From Nitrosospira sp. NpAV (GTDB lineage Bacteria > Pseudomonadota > Gammaproteobacteria > Burkholderiales > Nitrosomonadaceae), in the NCBI RefSeq assembly GCF_000832065.1, contig NZ_JXQM01000019.1:186001-250000 (forward strand): 64,000 nucleotides of DNA, in the 5' to 3' direction. Positions 19,101-26,598 of the stretch are shown here, one piece after another; position 1 is the first letter of the stretch, and each line of letters begins with the position of its first letter. The notes beneath the pieces were generated by a model, which did not search any database, was not told the DNA's origin, and was given only the letters and a program-made list of their open reading frames with translations. The translations under genes were made by a program, and so were the position numbers.

Positions 19101-19484
19101 GGCGCTCGGCGGCTTGCCGGGGTCGGCCGAAACAATGCGATTGATCTGCCGGATGACCTTCGACAGATCGTCGAGCCCCACGTTGCCGCCGCCGATACCG
19201 GACAGTAACTCGCCGACCGTTTTCAACGCCGCCAGCGTTTCACCGGTGACCAGTGCCGCAATGGCGAGCGATTCCGCCTCCGCCCGCGTCGCGGCAAATG
19301 CCTCCGGATCGATCGTAGCCGAGGTTTTATCCAGCTCGAGGCCCAGCCGGGTACGCAAGGCGTCGGCCAGGGGCGCCGCGAGCGAAGCCGGGCCTGTCGC
19401 CGGAATATCAGCTTCCAGCGCCGCCACCGTGGCTTGGAACCACTTGAATACCCGCAGAAATACCTTGTCGGAAGTGCCAGCCAT
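16185..19484 (-). CDS. Giant-operon protein A, 1099 aa, DUF6603-like
   Basis: First gene of the operon; an AAGGGAG site precedes the ATG. After an alpha-helical start (VFKWFQATVAALEADIP) come many repeated amphipathic strands in which glycine and hydrophobic residues alternate. Examples are IVKGGGFLLFDPEHGEYGGI and PPIQLGFGFTLTGIGGLLGV (centre), and FEFDAIIYIVPKFRFEVDLH (about residues 770-790). I recall this architecture as the DUF6603 family, of unknown function. The long glycine-rich strand repeats look like an elongated beta-solenoid or hydrophobic groove. There is no signal peptide, so a soluble or self-assembling role is more likely than a porin. The family assignment is from memory and is the strongest handle on the operon. 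Confidence 0.75.
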   Translation of the reverse strand: MAGTSDKVFLRVFKWFQATVAALEADIPATGPASLAAPLADALRTRLGLELDKTSATIDPEAFAATRAEAESLAIAALVTGETLAALKTVGELLSGIGGGNVGLDDLSKVIRQINRIVSADPGKPPSAYSIGKLLLILSGDADEPDARPPARRLVYLIKGQDPAGNALSDAQVAEPQMILGLVIMAVGTILDRSFSAPNLSDSKGWVVPGAAIPVPALATKTYRLIPGQLEATLGFEGPQTLYAALLTKVKAGGGADTTFQIEFKADGGMQVQFDLPALLPLPASIPPPRLTGTSEIGILFKRASSVEPLILGNKDSTHFSIGELSGGFTLKQLDPKVEFDLKDGKLVLKIGDDPFLGAVLGDAIEVALTFGLIADAGGGLRLKDGTGLKATIPLEKIPNSPVQIPFLTFEMTKAGDLNKIDIELSGSFQVLIGPFSGSIDRLGTVLRLDDLLAGGVAPKYDLKPPSGVGLGIDAGIVKGGGFLLFDPEHGEYGGILDIRIAAIGVKAIGLLSTKNPGGWSLLLIITAQLPPIQLGFGFTLTGIGGLLGVQHTVSVDTLSQGLASGSLDSFLFPQNPIANAPQIINQLRTIFPFKAGGFVIGPMLELGWGTPSLVTARVGVLIEASQIVFVGQVIVQLPPLVEKSLAILRLQVDFAGGIVFDPLKIWFDGMLRDSRVVFISLTGQFAFRAIFGDKPSFLISAGGFHPRFTDLPPGLPSPFQRIGADLSIGIVGMQFRGYFAVTSATVQGGSSMRVWGDVGIAAFEGGFEFDAIIYIVPKFRFEVDLHVWAGVEVFGIDFASVDIYGLFAGPGRWHIVGRAEIHTPWPLPDFSFHVDESWGEDRATTVRRLSLAAELKIELEKTGNWSAQLPQAGDAFATFAKLSDDIGILAHPNAVLQFVQKRMPLDKKLAKLGTDGIDGETKIAIDQIVFGAITKVADRKLDDNFSAAQFLELTEDETFAKPSFDRFEAGFEVGQRDYLFGVPVADVFDYEEVNLSTPMGSLLSYAALTETGHMTWAKSLGAANRSELRRAAKLKPAVEVKINVNPPPLQTIDLAAGTMKGAALTGAATHSYWHAEDYARGGGAGLQVVEAFETVQTF

Positions 19485-20073
19485 GTAGGCTCCCTTTTTT
19501 TGATTATTATGCGGCTACTGCCCGAAATCTATGCAATTGCCTGCATCACTTGCCGGGCCTTGCCTCTGCCTGACCAGAAAACGCCAGCGCCTTGGCTAAG
19601 CGCTCCTATCTCGCAATCCAGCTTTTTTCTTTTTAGCAGAAAAAAACAGAAAATCCAGTATATGCATGAGTTATTTCTGGAATATGTATTGATCTTGGTC
19701 ACTATGTCGCTTTTTAGGTATCGGGACCTTGCCAACCGACCTCGCGGAACCCCCCAATATTTGAAGCATCTCCCCCTCCCGAAGGAAATTCTGCAAGATC
19801 CCTGGCTCAACACCCTCCTTTCGCCGCTTGCGTTGTTAAAAACCCTTCAGAGATTGGCGTTTTTTTTTTTGTAATGCTCGTGCATGATTCGTCCATGCAA
19901 TTCTCAAACCCAACCCGTACGAATAGCCAAAACCTAATCGCGATCCACTGGAACAAGCGCCAACTTCGTGAGGTGTACAACATTTGTTCAGACAAATTGC
20001 ACGTCTGACTTAAATAACGGAGATCCCTTAATTTGAGTTTCTTATATGTCGTATTCCTGTTCTTAAAAGAAAG
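19485..20073. other. Intergenic region with divergent promoters expected
   Basis: These 589 nt are AT-rich compared with the operon to the left. They must hold the start of the giant operon (leftward) and of the porin gene (rightward). A T-rich run lies at 19860-19872. A small inverted repeat, TCAGAC at 19988-19993 with GTCTGA at 20003-20008, lies about 70 nt before the porin gene and could be an operator. No credible small gene is seen. Confidence 0.45.
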
Positions 20074-21405
20074 ATGACACAAATGAATCGTATATCAAGA
20101 AATAATAAGCAAGCCCTATTGATCAGCATAGGTTTCCTGCTGTTGACCGTCCTGAACTTGAATAACGTGCATGCCAACAGCTTAAAGAACCTGTGGAAAG
20201 ATAGCGGAATGGAATTCGGCGGCTGGATCAATGGCGGCGCAACCTACAACGCGAATAATCCCTCCGATGGTTTTAATGGCGCGGTTACCTTTGCTGACCG
20301 GGCGAATCGTTTTCAGCTGAATCAGCTTAATTTGTTTGTACAGCGTGCCGTCCCATCGGAAGGCACGACCTGGGATATTGGAGGCCGTTTTGATTTCCTG
20401 TTTGGAACAGACGCCATCTATGCCCAGGCTTTCGGTATTTCGGCGTTCGATGAGAACACTGGCGAGCCATCGAATAGGGGGAACTGGGATCTCAATTTGT
20501 GTTGCAACTCGACACGCACCTATGGCATCGCGCTTCCGCAGGCCTACCTGGAGGCATACGTCCCGGTCGGAAATGGCCTCAATATCAAGGCCGGACATTT
20601 TTATACGCCGCTCGGTTATGAGACTGTTCCCGCTCCCGACAATTTTTTCTATACGCGCGCCTACATCTTGAATAGCGGTGAACCGTTTACCCATACGGGA
20701 TTGATGGGTAATTATACTGTCAATGCAAATTTATCCGTTCTAGCCGCCGCGACTACCGGCAGCGCTACCGGGGGGTGGGATGGCGGTTTCGATAAGCAAC
20801 TGGACAACTGGGGTGGTTTAGCTGGCGCCATATGGACCAGTGACGATAGAAGAACCTCGGTCACTGTCGGCGGCACTTACGGGGAAACGGCCACCCGGGA
20901 GCCGTGGATCATGTACAGCACCGTGCTGCAGCATCGGATCACGCCCAGGACTCACTTCGTTTTGCATCACACTCATGACTGGGCAGGCAAAATCTTTTTG
21001 GGCGACAGGATCAAGAATACCGAGTGGTATAGCATCAACACGCATCTGACCTATGATCTTCTGAGTGATTTGTCCATCGGGATTCGTGCCGAACGGTTCC
21101 ATGACAGAGACGGCTGGCGTGTCTTCTCACCCTACCGGATACTTTCCGCGACTAACAACAAAGGCGTCAGTTTTGCAGGCAACATCCCATTTATTAGCGC
21201 ACCGGCTGATTATTACGCGGTCACGCTGGGGATGAACTGGAAGCCCGCGAGAAGACTAAAAATTGACTGGAAACCAATGCAGAAACTGAATATTCGCCCA
21301 AACATCCGTTATGATAGAGCAGATGGTATTGATGTAGCATTCCGTCCTTTTGATGGAAGAAAGGACCAATTTCTATTCTCCTTGGATGCCACAATTCCGT
21401 TCTGA
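20074..21405 (+). CDS. Outer-membrane beta-barrel porin (OmpL-like, BBP2 type)
   Basis: A 443-aa protein with a signal peptide ending near residue 35 (NNVHA-NS). Alternating-residue strands start with MEFGGWINGGATYNANNP and continue to a C-terminal aromatic residue (FSLDATIPF), the usual BAM recognition end. Segments such as YLEAYVPVGNGLNIKAGHFY and YETVPAPDNFFYTRAY match the putative beta-barrel porin-2 family. It should form a diffusion channel in the outer membrane; the substrate is unknown. A second ATG at 20083 is better spaced from the AAGAAAG ribosome site and may be the true start. Both give the same mature protein. Confidence 0.8.
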   Translation: MTQMNRISRNNKQALLISIGFLLLTVLNLNNVHANSLKNLWKDSGMEFGGWINGGATYNANNPSDGFNGAVTFADRANRFQLNQLNLFVQRAVPSEGTTWDIGGRFDFLFGTDAIYAQAFGISAFDENTGEPSNRGNWDLNLCCNSTRTYGIALPQAYLEAYVPVGNGLNIKAGHFYTPLGYETVPAPDNFFYTRAYILNSGEPFTHTGLMGNYTVNANLSVLAAATTGSATGGWDGGFDKQLDNWGGLAGAIWTSDDRRTSVTVGGTYGETATREPWIMYSTVLQHRITPRTHFVLHHTHDWAGKIFLGDRIKNTEWYSINTHLTYDLLSDLSIGIRAERFHDRDGWRVFSPYRILSATNNKGVSFAGNIPFISAPADYYAVTLGMNWKPARRLKIDWKPMQKLNIRPNIRYDRADGIDVAFRPFDGRKDQFLFSLDATIPF

Positions 21406-21463
21406 CTAGACCGATGGAAGAAACCCAGCGGACAACCCCGGCTGCGGGAATTGTAGGTGTCCG

Positions 21464-21886
21464 CTATAGCCCGCTCACGGCATTGGGCGCCTGGGTGCTG
21501 GAGGCAGCATGATTTTCATTGAGCCTGGCAGCCATCCGCCGATGCAAAGCGGCGGCTTGCATGGTGGCCCTCGCGGTCTTCTCGTAATGGAGGATTAACG
21601 CGTGGGTATGCGATTGCAGGTCTTGCGCTCGCCTGCCGTAGATATAGCTTTTATCCTCGTAGTGCTCCAGCAGTTCTTTCTTTTCCTCTACCTTCGCCTG
21701 TAACGCCGAAGCAGCATCTTCATACTGCCTCGCTACCGCCTCGTGATCGCTTTGCGTAGTTGCATTCTCGGCCGCTGCACGAATCTCAGGGGTGTCAATC
21801 GGCTGAGCCGCCGTCGCGGAAGCGCTCACCGAAACCAGCAAGGCTATCATCAATGCCGTGAATAAATTTCCTGATTTTGTCTTCAT
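21464..21886 (-). CDS. Small secreted protein, paralogue 1 of 3
   Basis: A 140-aa protein with a signal peptide (LFTALMIALLVSVSASATAA). The mature part is helical and charged: DTPEIRAAAENATTQSDHEA, KKELLEHYEDKSYIYGRRAQ, and NENHAAS near the end. It shares all these landmarks with the two genes at 39128-39547 and 40051-40470, so the window holds three paralogues. No cysteines occur in the mature part and no known domain is recognised. The amphipathic helices suggest a periplasmic helical-bundle or coiled-coil protein. Unlike the other two it has no obvious copy of their shared promoter. Confidence 0.75.
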   Translation of the reverse strand: MKTKSGNLFTALMIALLVSVSASATAAQPIDTPEIRAAAENATTQSDHEAVARQYEDAASALQAKVEEKKELLEHYEDKSYIYGRRAQDLQSHTHALILHYEKTARATMQAAALHRRMAARLNENHAASSTQAPNAVSGL

Positions 21887-22595
21887 GATAGCAATGGACC
21901 AATTAGGAAGAGAACGACTTTATCTTAGCCCAGCCAATGCTATGGGTATATTGGGGAAACCCTGGTTTTGTAGTAAGGAAAACTATTAGCGTTAGAAATG
22001 AGAAATGACCAACCCGCAGTACCATGGCAACAGCGAGACGGTAACCCCTGATACCGTGCGTCGGTAACTGATCATCATACTGAAAATCCAGCGCGGGCCA
22101 CCCGGCAAAAAAAAGAATAAGCGCATAAGCCGGCATCCAATCGAATACGAGCAGCACGCCACTTTTTAGTGGCGCGGACAAAACTCTGCTGCGCCATCCC
22201 CCCGATAAACATGCCCAGTTAGCTCCTGTTGGGCCGCCAAAGTGATATTGGGACAGTCTGCCCATAAGTTTGGGATAGGCTGCATAGTCCCGCTCGATAA
22301 TCGCGCCCATCATATCCCCTGTGGTTTTCCTGTTAATCGAGCGGCCAGATGCGAGGGGTCTAGTTAATAGATCACAGGCATGGACAACAGGGTCGACATC
22401 AATTTACCGGGAAGCCGCGGGCACGGCAAGTCTGGAACAGCTGAAGGAACATACAGGTTCCAAAGCTCAGGTAAGAAACTGATTTGACAGGTTTCTTATC
22501 AGCCAACTTGCCGGGCCGGGTCGCAAAAAGCACCAGATGGTTGATGGTATTTTGTTGTCATATCTGTCCTTCTTTTCATATAACTTGGAGATAAC
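21887..22595. other. Intergenic region holding decayed repeat and an inverted repeat
   Basis: These 709 nt contain no gene I trust. They include a decayed copy of a sequence also present at 23650-23945 (listed separately). An inverted repeat, TAAGAAAC at 22472-22479 with GTTTCTTA at 22491-22498, lies about 100 nt before the orphan beta-rich gene and could act on its expression. A 136-codon open stretch on the minus strand overlaps the repeat and is probably fortuitous. Confidence 0.45.
22245..22380 (-). repeat. Decayed repeat copy A (shared with 23650-23945)
   Basis: Read leftward, this segment encodes SINRKTTGDMMGAIIERDYA then AYPKLMGRLSQ. The copy at 23650-23945 encodes SINIAAENMMGMIIERNHTA then HPKLTVRLSQ. 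DNA identity is clear over about 75 nt and fades upstream, where a few codons are inserted. Both copies face the same way and bracket the gene at 22596-23558. Confidence 0.65.
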
Positions 22596-23558
22596 ATGTC
22601 TACTTTGTTCACGATCAATATACAAAACAACAGCAGTTCCTTTCAGAACTTCTATGTCTTCCAGCAGCCTGCAATCTATGTAGGAGGCCAGCAGGTATAT
22701 TCGAATAGCTTATGGAGCCAGGGTGTGCTGCCCAGCAGTACAGGGGGTTCCTCTGCAACATTCTTGATGCTTCAACAGTTCTATGCCGGTGTTCAGCAGC
22801 AAATAACCCCTCCCGCAGTCGGAGGAGTTTCCGGATACTCGTCTGCGATTCAAGCGATAGGCTTAACCCCCGCAGCAGGCGGTTCCCCTACGAATAACAC
22901 AACCAGCATGATCATCTCCCCGGCATTAGGATTGACGCCACCTGTAAACACAACTGGCCCTCAAGCCGGTTCTTACCGGATTATTACTCCCACCTTTAAT
23001 CCTACCGTAACTCCATACAATGCAGGGGCAGCGTCTCAATCCCCGTCGGGCATAGTGACTCTTTCCAATTTCGTCGTTGCCCAGCCAAATCAAAACATAG
23101 ATTGTCAGCCTGTACTACAGTTTTATGTACAAACCGGGACTTACACACCGGGTACGGTCATTAATTTTTCGACTTCTTCGGTAAATGCTGCCCTGTGCAA
23201 TGCCACTACAGGATTTGTGACATTTAATGTTAGTTACAATGTAGATGGTACCTGGTCTGTGACGTCATCCGCTGCGACGAAAGTAATGGGGCAACCTCGA
23301 ATCCAAGCACAGGCCCATCCCTCGACGCTTTCGCTCTCCGCAGATGCAGCAAACAACGCAGAGATCAAAAATGAAGCCGGAACGGCAGTGATATGTACGG
23401 GTTACGCCGCCAACTTTAATACGCCTGTCACAGTGCAAGCATTGAGCAACCCCGGTGTTATCCAACTCCATAGCGAGTATCAGGTGGGTCCCACCGGTGG
23501 TCCTTATACCGGACGCATGTGCACAAGTATAGTAGGGAATACGGCTACATTCGCGTAG
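22596..23558 (+). CDS. Orphan beta-rich protein, unknown function
   Basis: A 320-aa protein very rich in Ser, Thr, Gln, Asn and Gly, and low in charge. It starts MSTLFTINIQNNSSSFQNFY after a TTGGAGATAAC ribosome site. The N-terminal stretch NIQNNSSSFQNFYVFQQPA and the repeated short polar strands suggest a beta-sandwich. Four cysteines lie in the second half. No signal peptide is seen, so export would need another route. The gene is AT-richer than its surroundings and is flanked by two copies of a decayed repeat, which suggests acquisition by transfer. I do not recognise a family. Confidence 0.7.
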   Translation: MSTLFTINIQNNSSSFQNFYVFQQPAIYVGGQQVYSNSLWSQGVLPSSTGGSSATFLMLQQFYAGVQQQITPPAVGGVSGYSSAIQAIGLTPAAGGSPTNNTTSMIISPALGLTPPVNTTGPQAGSYRIITPTFNPTVTPYNAGAASQSPSGIVTLSNFVVAQPNQNIDCQPVLQFYVQTGTYTPGTVINFSTSSVNAALCNATTGFVTFNVSYNVDGTWSVTSSAATKVMGQPRIQAQAHPSTLSLSADAANNAEIKNEAGTAVICTGYAANFNTPVTVQALSNPGVIQLHSEYQVGPTGGPYTGRMCTSIVGNTATFA

Positions 23559-23601
23559 CCGCTGACGTCCTGAATCTCTTATTGGATGCCAAAACAAACG
23601 G

Positions 23602-23633
23602 GGGACCCGATCAACCCGATTAGGTCCCTCTTT
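23602..23633 (+). terminator. Weak terminator-like hairpin
   Basis: GGGACC (23602-23607) pairs with GGTCCC (23623-23628) around a 15-nt loop, followed by TCTTTG. It lies 43 nt after the stop codon of the orphan beta-rich gene. The stem is short and the T-tract poor. Confidence 0.35.
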
Positions 23634-23649
23634 GTGCATTGAACAAGAT

Positions 23650-23945
23650 TCAGAATCGGTACTTTGGAAGCCCGAACTCTTCCTCTATGCATTCGGCAAG
23701 AGGCTGAATAGATTGAGACAGTCTGACAGTAAGTTTGGGATGGGCTGTATGGTTTCGCTCGATAATCATGCCCATCATATTCTCTGCGGCAATGTTGATG
23801 GAACGGACAAATGCAGTAATTAAGTTAATGCAGGCACGGGAATGGCCCGGGGCGCATTCCTCCGCATCCGGGAATAATACAACTTCATATATGGTTTGCC
23901 GGAATGGTGACAGATACGTAATGCCCGAATCGATCTGAATTCACC
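23650..23945 (-). pseudogene. Decayed repeat copy B, C-terminal fragment of an unknown protein
   Basis: Reading leftward from about 23937 there is an open stretch of about 90 codons without a start codon, ending in a TGA near 23651. It includes YLSPFRQTIYEVVLFPDAEE, CINLITAFVRSINIAAENMM and LAECIEEEFGLPKYRF. The in-frame stop just upstream and the lack of ATG or ribosome site make it the tail of a truncated gene. Its middle part matches the copy at 22245-22380. I do not recognise the parent protein. Confidence 0.55.
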
Positions 23946-24114
23946 ATAACTGTACACGTGGAACCGTTCAGACGAACTCGACGATCCGGTTCCCTACTCC
24001 CGCGGCCATTCGCGCACGCTCCCGGCGAACGCATTGCGTAGGCCGCTTCACGTTATCCCCTTGAAGGAATGACAGAATTCCCATTTTTAATTTATGAAAG
24101 GTATAGGAGTTGAG

Positions 24115-24861
24115 ATGACCAACGCTGCTCACCGATTGCTGGATCCGACGGCCCGGAGCGTTAAATACATTTTGCTGCGACTGCCCCATGCAATAAGAAT
24201 ACCTCCATTGTGCCTCTCCGAGCTGGGGTGCGCCCTGATATCGGATCAAATGTATCACGATCAATCTTTGAACGCACGATGGCTGTTTATCAATCCGCAA
24301 TGGCCGATATTCAAGGAATTACAGGCGGAGACGGCTGCCTGTACTCTGATAGCCCTTCTTGCGGAGCCGCTGGTCCGAAGAGACAGCACGCCTTCTGTTA
24401 ATATCCCGGATAGACGACGGGGAGACAGACGACGGGGTGGTCTTGCCATCGTCAAGGAGTTTATTGACAAGTCTTTGGCCTTGGAATCCTTGGATGTGGC
24501 ATTAATCGGGCATCAATTTGGTATGTCACGTTCATCTGTTTACCGGCTGTTCGAGTCGGAGGGAGGATTGGCTAATTACATTCGGCGGCGTCGATTACTG
24601 CATGCATTCTCGTTATTGGTCTCACCGCCACCGGAAGGCCCCCTGCGTATCCTTGACGTCGCAGTCGAATGCGGATTCAGCAGCGACATGGTTTTCACGC
24701 GAGCTTTTCGAAAAATGTTTTCGTTGACTCCGAGCGCAGTGCGTTCGATGGCCGCACGACAAACGCCAGAGCCCGGTGATCTGTTGACGAGGCTGCAGAG
24801 CAGTCCCATGGCTGGCATGTGCGATCTCTCGCATGTACTTGGACTTTCCCCGAAACGATAA
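24115..24861 (+). CDS. AraC family transcriptional regulator
   Basis: A 248-aa protein with a C-terminal AraC/XylS double helix-turn-helix (about residues 120-220). It includes DVALIGHQFGMSRSSVYRLF and the second-helix signature ILDVAVECGFSSDMVFTRAF then RKMFSLTPS. The N-terminal half looks like a short AraC-binding-like domain without the Ada zinc-cysteine motif. I chose the ATG at 24115 because AGGAG lies 6 nt upstream; an earlier ATG at 24094 lacks a site. It lies 110 nt before ogt and in line with alkA on the same strand, so it may regulate alkylation repair. That is inference. Confidence 0.85.
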   Translation: MTNAAHRLLDPTARSVKYILLRLPHAIRIPPLCLSELGCALISDQMYHDQSLNARWLFINPQWPIFKELQAETAACTLIALLAEPLVRRDSTPSVNIPDRRRGDRRRGGLAIVKEFIDKSLALESLDVALIGHQFGMSRSSVYRLFESEGGLANYIRRRRLLHAFSLLVSPPPEGPLRILDVAVECGFSSDMVFTRAFRKMFSLTPSAVRSMAARQTPEPGDLLTRLQSSPMAGMCDLSHVLGLSPKR

Positions 24862-24971
24862 AAGGTCATTTGACTGCCATCGTTGAATTTTCCTTTGAAT
24901 CCACTCACAATTTATGAGTATCAACGAATCATTGATGGAGGATGTTTCTTCAATCATAAGAGGCTGGGCAA

Positions 24972-25472
24972 ATGTCATATGTATGCAAGGTAATGGACTC
25001 ACCCATCGGCAAATTGAAGCTAGTCGCAAATGGATCGAGGCTCTCTGCAATTTTGTGGGAAAACGATAAGCCCAATCGAGTAAGGCTTGGCCCCATTCAC
25101 GAAGATAAAGACAGTCCGATTCTGGCAGAGACGGAACGGCAACTGAATGAGTATTTCGCGGGAAAAAGAAACCGTTTTGAGCTTGACCTCGACTTTGTTG
25201 GAACCGAATTTCAAAGAAAGGTTTGGGAAACGCTATTGACCATTCCGTTCGGGGAAACTCGCAGCTACGGGGAAATCGCGGTGCAAATTGGCAATGCAAG
25301 GGCAGTTCGGGCGGTGGGTGCCGCCACTGGAAAGAATCCCATCTCTATTATCGCTCCTTGCCATCGTGTCATAGGCGCATCGGGCGACCTCACGGGATTT
25401 GCTGGCGGACTCAGCGTAAAAAAGATGTTGCTCACCTTGGAAAGTGGTAGCCCATCGCAAACCGCAGTGTAA
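24972..25472 (+). CDS. ogt: Methylated-DNA--[protein]-cysteine S-methyltransferase
   Basis: A 166-aa suicide enzyme that moves the alkyl group from O6-alkylguanine to its own cysteine. The active-site motif PCHRV is at 129-133 (Cys130). FQRKVWETLLTIPFGETRSY (helix-turn-helix recognition region) and YGEIA precede it. Length and order fit the short Ogt/MGMT form without the Ada regulatory domain. It is followed 55 nt later by an AlkA-type glycosylase, which makes a compact alkylation-repair unit. Confidence 0.95.
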   Translation: MSYVCKVMDSPIGKLKLVANGSRLSAILWENDKPNRVRLGPIHEDKDSPILAETERQLNEYFAGKRNRFELDLDFVGTEFQRKVWETLLTIPFGETRSYGEIAVQIGNARAVRAVGAATGKNPISIIAPCHRVIGASGDLTGFAGGLSVKKMLLTLESGSPSQTAV

Positions 25473-25527
25473 CCGATGGTAACTTATCGAGAGGGGCACG
25501 TATAATGCATTTTTCATATCAAGCCCC

Positions 25528-26508
25528 ATGATACGTGATAGAAAAACACACTATGAGGCATCCACCGTACCGCCTGCATGCTGGCATGAGGGAATGGTGG
25601 ATGAGGTAAGCATCGTGACCGGCACGGATACGTCAATCTTGCTTTCCTATCGTCCACCCTTTGACTGGCCTGGTGTACTGGCTTTTTTAAAAGCGCGCGA
25701 ATTGAAAGGCGTTGAATGGATAACAGATAGCTTTTATTCCCGCACCGTTCATTTGGGCGAACACAAAGGCTGGATCAAAATAACAAATGCCGAATGCAAG
25801 AATGCCGTCATGCTGGAGTTTACCCCTAGCCTGACACCCGTTCTGCCTGCACTTCTGCGCCGGGTGCGGGATTTATTCGATTTGAATGCACGACCCGATA
25901 TCATTGCCGAGCAACTTAGCGAGGACAAATTTTTGGCCCCCTTGGTAAAAGCCAATCCCGGTATGCGAGTGCCGGGTGCTTTCAAAGGGTTTGAAATGGG
26001 TCTACGCGCTATTCTCGGCCAGCAAGTAACCGTGAAAGCCGCAACCACGGTTGCCGGGCGCGTTATCGCGGTGTTTGGTGAGCCCTTCGTTACGCCATAT
26101 CCCGAATTGAATCGTCTGACGCCTGTGCCCGCCCGCATCGCCAAGGCCACCGTCGATGATCTTGCCAAGCACGGTATTATAGGCGCGCGGTGCAAAAGCA
26201 TTATCGCTCTCGCGCAAGCGGAATGCTCGGGTCAATTGTCGCTCGATAGCGATACCTATCACAATGCTGACGCTGCAATCGAACGCATGGCTGAATTACC
26301 CGGCATCGGTCAATGGACGGCGCATTATATCGCCATGCGGGCCTTGCGTTGGCCAGACGCCTTTCCAAAAGGTGATATAGCGGTCCTTAACAATCTCGGT
26401 GGCGTCACAGTGAAGCAAGCCGAGGCAATGTCGCAGGCTTGGCGACCTTGGCGCAGCTATGCCGTATTGCACATTTGGAGCATCAAGAAAGATGCTGCCA
26501 AAGTTTAA
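25528..26508 (+). CDS. alkA: DNA-3-methyladenine glycosylase II (AlkA-like)
   Basis: A 326-aa helix-hairpin-helix glycosylase that excises alkylated bases. The N-terminal AlkA_N domain has SYRPPFDWPGVLAFLKAREL at about 40-59. The core follows with GLRAILGQQVTVKAATTVAG at 158-177. The HhH motif MAELPGIGQWTAHYIAMRAL spans 254-273, and the probable catalytic Asp283 sits in FPKGDIAV. This is the same arrangement as the AlkA half of fused Ada-AlkA proteins, but no Ada domain is fused here. The first 20-25 residues are not typical of AlkA, and a later start at Met23 (EGMVDEVSI) is possible. Confidence 0.93.
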   Translation: MIRDRKTHYEASTVPPACWHEGMVDEVSIVTGTDTSILLSYRPPFDWPGVLAFLKARELKGVEWITDSFYSRTVHLGEHKGWIKITNAECKNAVMLEFTPSLTPVLPALLRRVRDLFDLNARPDIIAEQLSEDKFLAPLVKANPGMRVPGAFKGFEMGLRAILGQQVTVKAATTVAGRVIAVFGEPFVTPYPELNRLTPVPARIAKATVDDLAKHGIIGARCKSIIALAQAECSGQLSLDSDTYHNADAAIERMAELPGIGQWTAHYIAMRALRWPDAFPKGDIAVLNNLGGVTVKQAEAMSQAWRPWRSYAVLHIWSIKKDAAKV

Positions 26509-26598
26509 CTTGCCCTACCGGGCCGCTCATAGTCTACTGTTCACATCCTTTGCCATTCATGAACCTCAAAGGAAGTCACGTCCGGATAAGCTTTCGCA

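Noticed and set aside
21903-22313. 136-codon leftward open frame
   Set aside because: It overlaps the decayed repeat, has no credible ribosome site and shows no family pattern apart from the repeat peptide.
24115-24861. Ada protein
   Set aside because: The N-terminal zinc-cysteine motif and the Ogt fusion are absent, so only a plain AraC regulator can be claimed.
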